Under the pieces are notes generated by a model that ran no database searches, was not told the DNA's origin, and saw nothing but the letters and a program-made list of their open reading frames with translations. Of a stretch of 64,000 bases of DNA, positions 36,042-44,292 are shown piece by piece. The stretch covers positions 62,001 to 126,000 of the forward strand of contig JADZAS010000002.1 in the NCBI GenBank assembly GCA_020852515.1, given 5' to 3'. The position numbers and the translations under genes are program-made. This DNA comes from Phycisphaerales bacterium. Lineage in GTDB: Bacteria; Planctomycetota; Phycisphaerae; Phycisphaerales; UBA5793. How positions within the stretch are numbered: the first letter of the stretch is position 1; each line of letters opens with the position of its first letter.

Positions 36042-36598
36042 GACTCGGTCTTCCTCTGCTCGTAGTCGCAGCGCAGGATGGCGTAGTGGACCACGTCGAT
36101 CAACTCGCCCCACTTGCAGATGCGCTGGCGCATGACGCCTTCGCGCCGCATGCCGATCTTCTCCATCACGCGCCCGGACGCGGGGTTGCTGGCCAGGTGA
36201 TGCGCGTGAATGCGATTCAGGCCAAGCGTTTCGAATCCGTATTCGACGATGGCGCTTGCGGCTTCAGTAACGTAGCCCCTGTTCCAGCAATCCGGATGGA
36301 TCGCGTAACCAATGTCGGCCAGCTGGTTGTCGGGTTCGAGGCGCAGGTCGATGGCGCCGATGAGCGCGGCGGAGTCGCGAACGACGATGGCGAAGTTGAA
36401 AGTCGATCCGCCGACAACGTTTCCGGCGACCGCCTCGATCCACTCAACCGCATCCTGCATGGTGTAGGGATGCGGGATGGTGGCCGTGGTCGCGGCGACC
36501 TGCTTGTGCCGGGCGTACTCGTAAACGGCCGGTGCGTCCTCCGCTGCGAACGGCCGAAGCGTAAGTCGCTGCGTCTGGATGGTCGGCGCGGTGGTCAT
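36038..36598 (-). CDS. GNAT acetyltransferase, RimJ/RimL-like
   Basis: 186-residue N-acetyltransferase. It opens with the RimJ/RimL-type TQRLTLRPFAAEDAPAVYEY, continues with FAIVVRDSAALIGAIDLRL and the CoA-binding region IGYAIHPDCWNRGYVTEAASAIVEYGF, and ends NPASGRVMEKIGMRREGVMRQ. The substrate (protein N-terminus or other amine) is unknown. It starts 25 bases after the citrate-synthase-like gene and overlaps the HD-like gene by four bases, placing it inside the operon. Confidence 0.87.
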   Translation of the reverse strand: MTTAPTIQTQRLTLRPFAAEDAPAVYEYARHKQVAATTATIPHPYTMQDAVEWIEAVAGNVVGGSTFNFAIVVRDSAALIGAIDLRLEPDNQLADIGYAIHPDCWNRGYVTEAASAIVEYGFETLGLNRIHAHHLASNPASGRVMEKIGMRREGVMRQRICKWGELIDVVHYAILRCDYEQRKTES

Positions 36599-36623
36599 GA
36601 CAAGTCCATTGCGTGCCGCGAAA

Positions 36624-37409
36624 TCAATGGAGTGAGCGGCTCGTCGGACCATCGTAGGAGTGATCGACCGGATCGATCTTGCGCATGGGTTTCATCCTCG
36701 ACTGCTCCTCGCGCACGTGAGCAACCAGGCCAGGCGTGCGGGCGATCATGAACAGGCCGTTCATGACTTCAAAATCAAATCCGAGTTGCGCCAGGATCAC
36801 GCCGATGGCCCCGTCCACGTTGATGGGCAGAGGCTTGCCCGCGGCGGCGAAGCAGCGTTCGACGGCCCGGGCGGCGTTGAAGAAGTCGCCGGCAACTCCG
36901 GCCTGGGCGGCGAGTTCAAAGAGCCGGGCCGTGCGCGGGTCGGCGGTGTGGTAGCGATGCCCGAAACCGGCCATGCGCTCGCCCTGCGCTTTGAGCCGGT
37001 CGAGCACCTGCCTGGCCGCGTCGTCCCAGTCGTCGCCGCCCTTGTGCGTCTGGATGACTTCGGCCAGAACCCGAGCGCAATTCTCGATCGCCCCGCCGTG
37101 GTGCACGTTGATGCTCATGATGCCCGACGCGACAGCAGCGCTGAGCGATGCGCCCGTCGAAGCGACGGTGCGCGCCGCCAGGGCCGAGGGCGGCGTGGCG
37201 CCATGGTCGATGCTCGCCACGAGCAGGGCGTCCATGAGTCGGCCAACCTCGGGCGTCGGAAGTTCGCCGCGCAGAATGAGATGCACCGCCTGGCCGAAGG
37301 AAATGCGGCCCATGAGATCGGCGATGTCGTAGCCGCGCACGGCGACGTGGTTGGGCTTGATCTCCGTGATCGCGGTGGTCCAGGCGTTGGGGTTGGGTTG
37401 AACAGTCAT
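36624..37409 (-). CDS. Short citrate-synthase-family lyase, citryl-CoA lyase-like
   Basis: 261 residues, far shorter than citrate synthase (about 430) but equal to stand-alone citryl-CoA lyase. The sequence tracks the C-terminal domain of ATP-citrate lyase: TAITEIKPNHVAVRGYDI, LMGRISFGQAVHLIL, GELPTPEVGRLM, TPPSALAARTVASTG. The catalytic residues expected are His103/104 (HHGGAIE), His151 (GFGHRYH) and Asp199 (NVDGAIG). It would cleave citryl-CoA (or a methylated analogue) to acetyl-CoA and oxaloacetate. The two CoA-ligase subunits lie directly upstream, 49 bases from the alpha subunit. ATG 37409 was chosen; a GTG six codons earlier is possible. Confidence 0.82.
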   Translation of the reverse strand: MTVQPNPNAWTTAITEIKPNHVAVRGYDIADLMGRISFGQAVHLILRGELPTPEVGRLMDALLVASIDHGATPPSALAARTVASTGASLSAAVASGIMSINVHHGGAIENCARVLAEVIQTHKGGDDWDDAARQVLDRLKAQGERMAGFGHRYHTADPRTARLFELAAQAGVAGDFFNAARAVERCFAAAGKPLPINVDGAIGVILAQLGFDFEVMNGLFMIARTPGLVAHVREEQSRMKPMRKIDPVDHSYDGPTSRSLH

Positions 37410-37458
37410 CGGAAATCCAATCTCCACCGCTACGCGCGCGTGACTTCATGGTGGAAGT

Positions 37459-38397
37459 TCATGGTTCGATGGCATATGGAATGCGGCACTGCTCCAATAC
37501 ACTGACCGTCGCCGCAGGGAGGTCGCCAAACGCGGGCACAACCGTGGCGCCGGCTTCGCGGAGCGCTTTGACTTTTCCGGCGTGCGTTCCCCTGCCGCCT
37601 TCGATGATGGCGCCGGCGTGGCTGAAGCGGGTGCCCTCCTTGGCCGCGGCGCCGCCGATGTAGGCAATGACGGGCTTGGTGACCTGCCGCGACGCGATCA
37701 ATTCGGCGAGCTGTTCTTCCTGGCTGCCGCCGATCTCGCCGAAGATGACGATGGCGCGCGTGTCAGGATCCTGCTCGAACATGAGCGCGACTTCGGGAAT
37801 GCGCAGGCCGAGCACCGAGTCGCCGCCGACGTGCACGAGCGTGGACAGGCCCACGCCCGCGCGGCCGAGGTAATAACCGCATGACGAAGTCATCCCGCCG
37901 CTGCGCGAGATGATGCCCACGTGCCCGATCCTGAACCACTCGCGCGCCGATTGGGCCCGGCCGCCGATCATGCCGATCACGGCCTTACCCGGGCTGAGCA
38001 CGCCCAGAGTGTTGGGACCGACGAAGCGAGCGCCGTTGCTGCTCGCGGCCGCGTAGATTTCCATTGCATCCCACACGGGCACGCGATCCGGCACGAGCAG
38101 CAGCATCTTCACGCCGGCTTCAATCGCCTCGATCGCCGCTGACTTGACGAGCGCCGCGGGAACGAAGATGACGGAGACATCGACCGTCTCGCCCATGTAC
38201 GACTCGGCGTAGTTGCACGCTTCGAGCACCGTGTCGTAGACGGGAAGATCGAGCACGCTGTCGCCGCCCTTGCCCGGCGTGCAGCCGGCGACGACGTTCG
38301 TGCCGAACTCCTTCATGAGTTTCGTGCGCGCGCGACCCTCACGGCCGGTGATGCCCTGAACGATGACCGATTTCTTTTCGTCGATGATGATGGACAT
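37459..38397 (-). CDS. CoA ligase alpha subunit (SucD / citryl-CoA synthetase type)
   Basis: 312-residue alpha subunit of an ATP-dependent, CoA-forming ligase. It has the CoA-binding Rossmann start [28 protein letters not shown], and the phosphohistidine His260 in [13 protein letters not shown]. In succinyl-CoA synthetase this subunit pairs with the beta subunit. Here the upstream beta subunit is longer than SucC, and the downstream lyase is citrate-type, so citryl-CoA formation is more likely than succinyl-CoA formation. In Hydrogenobacter the same trio (CcsA, CcsB, Ccl) cleaves citrate in two steps. Spacing to the beta subunit is 29 bases. Confidence 0.85.
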   Translation of the reverse strand: MSIIIDEKKSVIVQGITGREGRARTKLMKEFGTNVVAGCTPGKGGDSVLDLPVYDTVLEACNYAESYMGETVDVSVIFVPAALVKSAAIEAIEAGVKMLLLVPDRVPVWDAMEIYAAASSNGARFVGPNTLGVLSPGKAVIGMIGGRAQSAREWFRIGHVGIISRSGGMTSSCGYYLGRAGVGLSTLVHVGGDSVLGLRIPEVALMFEQDPDTRAIVIFGEIGGSQEEQLAELIASRQVTKPVIAYIGGAAAKEGTRFSHAGAIIEGGRGTHAGKVKALREAGATVVPAFGDLPAATVSVLEQCRIPYAIEP

Positions 38398-38426
38398 GGC
38401 TATTCAGGCATCAAGGGGTCGAGGCA

Positions 38427-39938
38427 TCAAGTGTCATCCAGACCCGGGATGGGCAGATCAACGAAAACCACCGGATGGCCGGCGCGGCGGCACTCGATTT
38501 CGCACGCGATCAACTCGCTGTCTTTGGTTGCAACTTCTTCCTCAGGCACGGCGAGCGCCGGCTTGGTGATCTCGTTCTTGAACAGCCCGGCGCTATGAAG
38601 CACCACCGCCTCTGTTACGACATCATCACAGCGGTCCACGTCGATCCAGACGCGACCGCCGCTGATGGGAAACGAGCGGGCTTGCGCCGAGCCGACGAAA
38701 TCGGGAACGCAGCGCCTCATCGCCGCTGGCTTGCCGCCGCATTGCTGCACGAGCTGGGCGAACGCCTCCGCGCACTTCGCCGGCGTGTCGTCCTTCTTGA
38801 AGCCGCGCACCTTGGCGGGAAGATCGCGGCACGCATCCTCGAGAATCTCGACGGCCCGGTCTTCGCTGTTGCCGCCAAGGCGGATGACCGCGGGAATGGC
38901 GAGGTTCATCTCGAGAAACGCCTTGGCGAGGCCGTAGGCGGAATGGAACTGTTCCTGGCTGGCGACGCCGCTGCCTGAGCCGAAGTAGCCCACGAGCCCG
39001 GACTGGGCGAGGATGATGCGCGCTGCGCGATACACCTTGGCAACGGATGGATTGCCGGAGGTGTCGGTGAAATTCGCGATCGAAAATCCAGCCGCAGTGA
39101 TGGCGTCCATCGACATCATCGATCCGCCGCCGCCCGCGCCGTGGAAGCCGATGAGCGGCTTGTCCGGATCGGGCGGGAGCTGCGCGAAGTAGAACGTGCC
39201 GCGATGATCATCCTGCTCGATGGCGTAGGCGATGCGCTCGAGCCTCGTCGGCGGATGATCGAGTTCACGGGCGATGTCGATGCCGAGTTCGCCGTGGCGG
39301 AACACGGCGTAGTCGTCGATGGTCATGCGGCAGTCCGCCGCGACCACGCGACCGTCGCGCGTCGTCACCAGCGGATTGACTTCAAGCGATCGCGCTTCGA
39401 TCTTCCGCGCCAAGGCCGCGATTCGGGCGATGGCTTCGACGACGGCCGGCTGCGCCTTGTCGCTTATGCACGAAGCGGCAAGCCTGGCGGCGACATCTGC
39501 TCGCTCGATTCTTCCATCCACTCCCACGCCGATGCGGGCTACGTCGGCAGCTCGATCTTCGATGCCCGAGCCGCCGGTCACGGCCAAGAGCAGCACCGGC
39601 CGGCGGACGGCGTCATCGATGCTCATCGAGACGAAGACTTCGTGCTCGATTGGCAGTTGTTCTTCGACGATCACCTGCTCAACTGGAAACGCGCCGACTC
39701 TCATCGCAAGCAGACGCTGGGCTGCTGCCGCCGCCTCGTCGGGCGTGTTGGCGAACGCCACGCCCCCCATCGCCTTGCGGCCCGTCGTCCACGCCTGAAT
39801 CTTGATTACGACCGGGCCGGCGAGTTTCACCGCCGCGCGATGCGCCTCCTCGGGCGAAGCCGCAACCGACCCGCGCGGTACGTTGAGGCCCGCTTGTGCA
39901 AGCAGCGCCTTTCCCTGGTATTCGTGCAGACGGGCCAC
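38427..39938 (-). CDS. CoA ligase beta subunit, long form (citryl-CoA synthetase type)
   Basis: 503 residues against about 390 for SucC. An ATP-grasp domain occupies residues 1-240 (RLHEYQGKALLAQAGLNVPRG, VVIKIQAWTTGRKAMGGV, SLEVNPLVTTRDGRVVAADC). Residues 260-410 carry GFHGAGGGGSMMSMDAI, NFTDTSGNPSVAKVYRAARIILAQ and GSGSGVASQEQFHSAYGLAKAF, resembling the citrate-binding part of ATP-citrate lyase. The last 85 residues, after the CoA-ligase core, are unlike anything I recognise. The GTG start at 39938 is supported by AGAGGTG eight bases upstream. It is the first gene of the minus-strand run down to 33950. Whether the acid is citrate, malate or succinate cannot be proven from sequence. Confidence 0.8.
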   Translation of the reverse strand: MARLHEYQGKALLAQAGLNVPRGSVAASPEEAHRAAVKLAGPVVIKIQAWTTGRKAMGGVAFANTPDEAAAAAQRLLAMRVGAFPVEQVIVEEQLPIEHEVFVSMSIDDAVRRPVLLLAVTGGSGIEDRAADVARIGVGVDGRIERADVAARLAASCISDKAQPAVVEAIARIAALARKIEARSLEVNPLVTTRDGRVVAADCRMTIDDYAVFRHGELGIDIARELDHPPTRLERIAYAIEQDDHRGTFYFAQLPPDPDKPLIGFHGAGGGGSMMSMDAITAAGFSIANFTDTSGNPSVAKVYRAARIILAQSGLVGYFGSGSGVASQEQFHSAYGLAKAFLEMNLAIPAVIRLGGNSEDRAVEILEDACRDLPAKVRGFKKDDTPAKCAEAFAQLVQQCGGKPAAMRRCVPDFVGSAQARSFPISGGRVWIDVDRCDDVVTEAVVLHSAGLFKNEITKPALAVPEEEVATKDSELIACEIECRRAGHPVVFVDLPIPGLDDT

Positions 39939-40086
39939 CGTTAGTCACCTCTCGACGTCGCGGCAACGCAGCGCGCTGTGCGCCGCGAGTGGGATCGTAT
40001 GCACCGCGGTCCGGCTGGATGATCGGCTCTGGTGCGCATAGCCTCCGAATCGCGGCCGGCCGAACGCAGCACACCGGGACGAATCC

Positions 40087-40596
40087 ATGACGCACCTGAT
40101 GCTCAGCAACTGCTCCATTGCACCAGTCACAACCGACGATCTGGAGGATATCTACCGGCTCATCGGCGACATCTATCGCGAGTATGGCATGACCCTGGTG
40201 CTTGCGGATGAAGCCGAACAGCACCTGGCCGACCCCGGCGCCTACTTTCGCAAAAACGGGGGCGAATTCTGGGTTGTGCGCGACGCCCGCGACGGGCGCC
40301 TCATCGCCACTGCAGCGGTCCACCTGCACGAGGAGGATCAGAACACCGCCGAACTCAAGAGCCTCTACGTGCATCGCGACCACCGGCGCGGCGGCTTCGG
40401 CCGGGCCCTGACCACGCTGGCGATGCGCTACGCCAGGTCGCGCGGCCGCAGGCGATTCGTTCTCTGGTCGGACACGCGCCTTACCGCGGCTCATGCCATG
40501 TACGAGTCCATGGGCTTTGTGCGCTGCGGCGAGCGCGACATCGTCGATTCGAACAACTCGCACGAGTACGGCTTCGAAATCGCGCTGAGCGACTGA
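40087..40596 (+). CDS. GNAT acetyltransferase
   Basis: 169 residues. The acetyl-CoA fold is visible: SIAPVTTDDLEDIYRLIGDIYREYG, then strands WVVRDARDGRLIATAAVHL, then ELKSLYVHRDHRRGGFGRALTTLAM with the RRGGFG pyrophosphate loop, then ARSRGRRRFVLWSDTRLTAAHAMYESMGF. It belongs to the broad family of small GNATs acting on amines or amino acids; no substrate is indicated. It is followed 33 bases later by miaE on the same strand. Confidence 0.88.
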   Translation: MTHLMLSNCSIAPVTTDDLEDIYRLIGDIYREYGMTLVLADEAEQHLADPGAYFRKNGGEFWVVRDARDGRLIATAAVHLHEEDQNTAELKSLYVHRDHRRGGFGRALTTLAMRYARSRGRRRFVLWSDTRLTAAHAMYESMGFVRCGERDIVDSNNSHEYGFEIALSD

Positions 40597-40628
40597 CGCC
40601 GGCCGCGCAGGCGCGCCAACAATACGCC

Positions 40629-41264
40629 ATGCCCACGTCGCCCCCCGCCGCCGAACTGCAGGCCCTGCCGCTTCGAATGAATACACCGCGGGCCTGGGCC
40701 GAGCAGGCGCTCGCCGGCGACCGCATGGCGCTGCTTAACGATCACGCCCATCTCGAAAAGAAAGCGGCGAGCAACGCGCTGGAACTGCTCCACCGCTGGC
40801 CCGATCCCGTCCCGCCGGAGAACTGGGTGAAGGCGATGGCAACCGTGGCCCGGGATGAAGTCGAACACCTCGCGCTGGTGACGCGGCTGATCTCGCGCCG
40901 CGGCGGGCGACTGACCAAGAACCACCGCAATCCCTACGCCAATGCGCTGCGCGAACTCGTGCGGCTTGGAGAAGGAACCGTCGAACTCATGGACCGGTTG
41001 ATGGTTTCGGCGCTCATTGAGGCGCGCAGTTGCGAACGCTTTGCGCTGCTGGCCGAAGCGTGCACCGACGATCGCGAGCTGCGCAAACTCTACGGCAACC
41101 TCTGGGCGTCAGAACACGGCCACTACCGCATCTTCATCGATCTCGCCGAACAGGTCGTGCCGGCGAAGATCGTCAAGAGCCGCTGGAACCAGATGCTCGA
41201 CGCGGAGGCGGAGATCATCCGATCGCAGTCGCCGGGCCCGCGCATGCACAGTTGGCCGGGTTGA
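40629..41264 (+). CDS. miaE: tRNA-(ms2io6A) hydroxylase MiaE-like
   Basis: 211-residue ferritin-like di-iron mono-oxygenase. MiaE hydroxylates the isopentenyl group of ms2i6A at tRNA position 37. Metal ligands are in HLEKKAASN, DEVEHL, EARSCERF and SEHGHY, spaced as expected. Length is normal. The presence of this gene implies that MiaA and MiaB work elsewhere in the genome. The gene for another tRNA-modifying enzyme, MnmG, lies 12 kb away without operon connection. Confidence 0.9.
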   Translation: MPTSPPAAELQALPLRMNTPRAWAEQALAGDRMALLNDHAHLEKKAASNALELLHRWPDPVPPENWVKAMATVARDEVEHLALVTRLISRRGGRLTKNHRNPYANALRELVRLGEGTVELMDRLMVSALIEARSCERFALLAEACTDDRELRKLYGNLWASEHGHYRIFIDLAEQVVPAKIVKSRWNQMLDAEAEIIRSQSPGPRMHSWPG

Positions 41265-41294
41265 GCCGCGCGCTGCAGCGTGCGGGGGTGGCCC

Positions 41295-42080
41295 TCAGCG
41301 CCCGTCGATCATGCGCCACACACCGCCGAGCACCGAGCCTTCGCCCGTCTGCTTACCGCCGCGACTGGGCGCGCAGGCGAGAATGCGATCGGCGAGCCGG
41401 CTGAAGGGCAGCGTCTGGAGCCAGACGGTGCCGGGTCCGCGGAGCACGGCGTGGAAGAGCCCCTCGCCGCCGAAGAGGGCGGTCTTGACGCCGCCGACGA
41501 ACTGGATGTCGTAATCGATCGTGGTTTCGAAGCCGACGATGCAGCCGGTATCGACGCGGAGCGTCTGACCGTGTTCGAGTCGGTGCCGGGTCACCGAGCC
41601 TCCCGCGTGGAGGAACGCATAGCCGTCGCCGGTGAGTCGCTGCAGGATGAATCCTTCGCCGCCGAAGAAGCCGGCGCCGAGGCGGCGGTTGAAGGCGATT
41701 TCGACGTTGGTGCCGTACGCCGCGCAAAGAAACGCGTCCTTCTGGCAGATGACGTGGTTGCCGTGCTCGCGCAGCGGCAGCGCCACAACGTGGCCCGGAT
41801 AGGGCGCGGCGAACGCGACGTTGCGCCGCTGGGCGCCCTTGTTGGCGAACATCGTGATGAAGAAACTCTCGCCGGCGATCATCCGCTTGCCCGCCTCGAA
41901 GAGCTTGCCGAACAGTCCTCCGCCGTCCTGCATCGACAACTGCGTGGCCATTTCGATGTCGTCTTCCATGTACATCATCGCCCCGGCCTCGGCCACACAG
42001 GCCTCCTGCGGATCGAGCGTGATGACCACGGCCTGGAGATCATCGCCGATGATCTCATAGTCAATCTCATGCGACTGCAT
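41295..42080 (-). CDS. AIM24 / TIGR00266 family protein
   Basis: 261-residue beta-rich cytoplasmic protein. The family pattern is clear: [38 protein letters not shown], then [24 protein letters not shown], then [22 protein letters not shown] and [22 protein letters not shown]. Members form trimers of beta-prism domains of unknown role; the yeast member AIM24 supports mitochondrial inner-membrane organisation. It converges with miaE with 30 bases between the stops. Confidence 0.9.
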   Translation of the reverse strand: MQSHEIDYEIIGDDLQAVVITLDPQEACVAEAGAMMYMEDDIEMATQLSMQDGGGLFGKLFEAGKRMIAGESFFITMFANKGAQRRNVAFAAPYPGHVVALPLREHGNHVICQKDAFLCAAYGTNVEIAFNRRLGAGFFGGEGFILQRLTGDGYAFLHAGGSVTRHRLEHGQTLRVDTGCIVGFETTIDYDIQFVGGVKTALFGGEGLFHAVLRGPGTVWLQTLPFSRLADRILACAPSRGGKQTGEGSVLGGVWRMIDGR

Positions 42081-42157
42081 TCGACTTCTCCTGCGGCAGG
42101 TTTCGTTGCGGCGCCGCCTCCGGCGCCAGGTGCGGTCATTCTACGGCTGCGGACGAA

Positions 42158-42202
42158 TCAAAAAATGACGCGGCTCCCCGGCAACGATTGCCGGGGAGCC
42201 GC
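42158..42202 (-). terminator. Strong intrinsic terminator
   Basis: Perfect 15-bp stem (42170-42184 with 42188-42202) around a three-base loop; the minus-strand continuation is GTCATTTTTTG. It lies 31 bases after the secreted-protein stop. Confidence 0.92.
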
Positions 42203-42232
42203 GACGTTGTGAGCCGAAGAACGGTCAGGCGA

Positions 42233-44020
42233 TCACGGGAGTTGAGCCACGTTGCTCAAGTTGCAGCCCGGGATGTCGTGCATCTGCAGGTAGCCGCGGC
42301 ACGCGGCCTGCCCCGCCGCTCCGCTGCGCTGGCCGCTGCCCGAGGCGCCGGATCCGAACGTGTTCACGAGCTGGATGCTGTTACTGCCCAGCCCAAGCAC
42401 CGTGCCTTGGCAGGGCCCGAAGGGAATCACGAACGAGCCAGTGTTCTTGGCGAACACCAGTGCGAGGGTGACGTTGGGAATCGCATTCGACCAGTTCACC
42501 GTCACCGTGCCCGGGCACGTGCCTGTAACTGAGAGGTTGAACCCGCCTCCAGCGCCGCTGTAGGTGCGGAACGTGTAGTCGTAGTTCGGGAACGGCTGGA
42601 AGCCGGCGTTGGCGAAGACCTGGCCGTGCGGGTAACCATTGCTCGTATCGCCGGAGATGCCCAGGGTGGTGTTGCCCTTGAACACGAGGTAGTACGTCCT
42701 GTTGGCGACGATGGACACGGGGTTCCAGTAGACATCGATCCACTGACCCTGCGTCCCGACGGCCGAACCGGAGGCCAGCCGCGTGCCGCCCGCGTTCGGG
42801 AGGCGGTCCCAGAGTTCGATCGTGACCGTGTCCTTCTCACCGATGCCGGAGCGCAGTTCGATCCCGGCGCCGCAGATTCTCGAGGCGCTCTGGTGCTGGA
42901 ACGACTGGGCGAGGTCAGCCTGGCTGAATCCGGCCATGTAGGAGTTGTTGGTGTCGGCGTTCTGGTCGATGTCGCAGGCGCCGCTGCGGAGCGAAACGAC
43001 GATGTTGTCCCAGGCCGTGTTGCCTTCGATCTGCCCGCCGCCATTAGCCGACGAGTCCATGACGATGCGCGAGATGCCGTTGCTGCTCGTCACGCTGTAG
43101 CGCTCACCGCTGCAGACATCATTGGTCCGCACGACGTCCGGGACGTTGAGGATGATGTTCCCGCTGGAGTCGTAGATGCGCAGGGCCTGCGCCGTGTAGG
43201 CCGACAGATCGAACGCGAAGTACTGGATTCGCGAAGCGAATGCGGCGTCGAAGACGATCTGGCACATCGTGCCGCCCACACCCGCGCCGCAGGTCTGCGT
43301 GTCGGTGATCCACACGCCGCAGGAGTTGTTGCCACGATTGTTCTCGTCGCAGTTGCCGGTGGAGACGTAGTAGTTGCCGGCGTTGCTGTTGAGATAGAAC
43401 CATCGCGAGGTCCAGCCGATCATGTCGTCGTTGAAGCGCTCGTAGAGGCTGTTGCCGCCGGAGTGCTCAAAGCGCAGGTCGTCGACGATGGTGATGAAGC
43501 CGTTTTCGTTGTCGCTGACGCGAACATAGCCGATGCCGCCCGTGGCGTGGAAGCCGATGAAGCATGCGTCCTGTGCGGCCGGCATCGTCACGGTGGCGGT
43601 TTCGATCAGGCTGAACGACGGGTTGTAGACCCGGACCGTCCACGTCGTCTGTACGCCGGTGGAGAGCAGCATGCCCACGCGGTTGGGATTGCCCGCGCCG
43701 GTAAAGTTGAAGAGCAGGTCCGACATACCCCAGCTGTCGGCCAGAGCCCGGCCTTGCGACGAGCCGGGAATGTTGTCGAAGTACGCACTCCAATCCGTGT
43801 TGCCGCGCCAGGCCCCGTTGCCCGTTCCGCCGCCGCTGTCGGTGACCGTCACGCCACTGCCAAGGTTCGCGGTGGGATGGCCCAGCGTCGTCATGTCCAG
43901 GGCATTGAACGTCAGCACGTTCTCGCCGCCCGAAAAGTCACTGCTGGCGATGAATCCGTCAGCATGCGCGGTTGCCGCGCAAGCCAACATCGCCATGGCT
44001 GCCACTGTAAAACGTCTCAT
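42233..44020 (-). CDS. Secreted protein with shared Cys-rich C-terminal domain
   Basis: 595-residue exported protein with a signal peptide (MRRFTVAAMAMLACAATAHA). Residues 22-180 resemble the choice-of-anchor/LamG-like jelly-roll found in planctomycete secreted proteins (FNALDMTTLGHP, SWGMSDLLFNFTG, TWTVRVYNPSFSLIETATVTMP, GIGYVRVSDNENGFITIVDDL). A second beta domain with a Cys-rich stretch (TGNCDENNRGNNSCGVWITD) follows. The last 95 or so residues, from CPGTVTVNWS to SNVAQLP, are the domain also present at the ends of four other proteins here. No catalytic motif. Monocistronic, with a strong terminator downstream. Confidence 0.85.
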   Translation of the reverse strand: MRRFTVAAMAMLACAATAHADGFIASSDFSGGENVLTFNALDMTTLGHPTANLGSGVTVTDSGGGTGNGAWRGNTDWSAYFDNIPGSSQGRALADSWGMSDLLFNFTGAGNPNRVGMLLSTGVQTTWTVRVYNPSFSLIETATVTMPAAQDACFIGFHATGGIGYVRVSDNENGFITIVDDLRFEHSGGNSLYERFNDDMIGWTSRWFYLNSNAGNYYVSTGNCDENNRGNNSCGVWITDTQTCGAGVGGTMCQIVFDAAFASRIQYFAFDLSAYTAQALRIYDSSGNIILNVPDVVRTNDVCSGERYSVTSSNGISRIVMDSSANGGGQIEGNTAWDNIVVSLRSGACDIDQNADTNNSYMAGFSQADLAQSFQHQSASRICGAGIELRSGIGEKDTVTIELWDRLPNAGGTRLASGSAVGTQGQWIDVYWNPVSIVANRTYYLVFKGNTTLGISGDTSNGYPHGQVFANAGFQPFPNYDYTFRTYSGAGGGFNLSVTGTCPGTVTVNWSNAIPNVTLALVFAKNTGSFVIPFGPCQGTVLGLGSNSIQLVNTFGSGASGSGQRSGAAGQAACRGYLQMHDIPGCNLSNVAQLP

Positions 44021-44237
44021 GATTGCCTCTCCTCATTCCAGGTTGACGGAGGGACGGCCGGTTGTGCCACGTGCAAACCGCCCCCTCCAAACTAGGTCCC
44101 ATAGTACCGGATATTTTGAGAGGACCCGGCCACCCGCGGCACTTTTGAACAACTTTCTTACCGGAATTAACCTCCTGTACGGCAGAATGCGAACAGCACT
44201 CCCTTGATTCGGGGAGGTAGCTCGCCGCCAAATGATG

Positions 44238-44266
44238 AGCCCCTCTCCGCTGGGCGGAGAGGGGCT
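44238..44266 (-). terminator. Hairpin after the metallopeptidase gene
   Basis: A 13-bp stem (44238-44250 with 44254-44266), three-base loop, 27 bases past the metallopeptidase stop. The downstream minus-strand sequence CATCATTTGG is only moderately U-rich. Confidence 0.6.
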
Positions 44267-44292
44267 CTCGGGGTTCCGTGCCGTGAGGTCGA

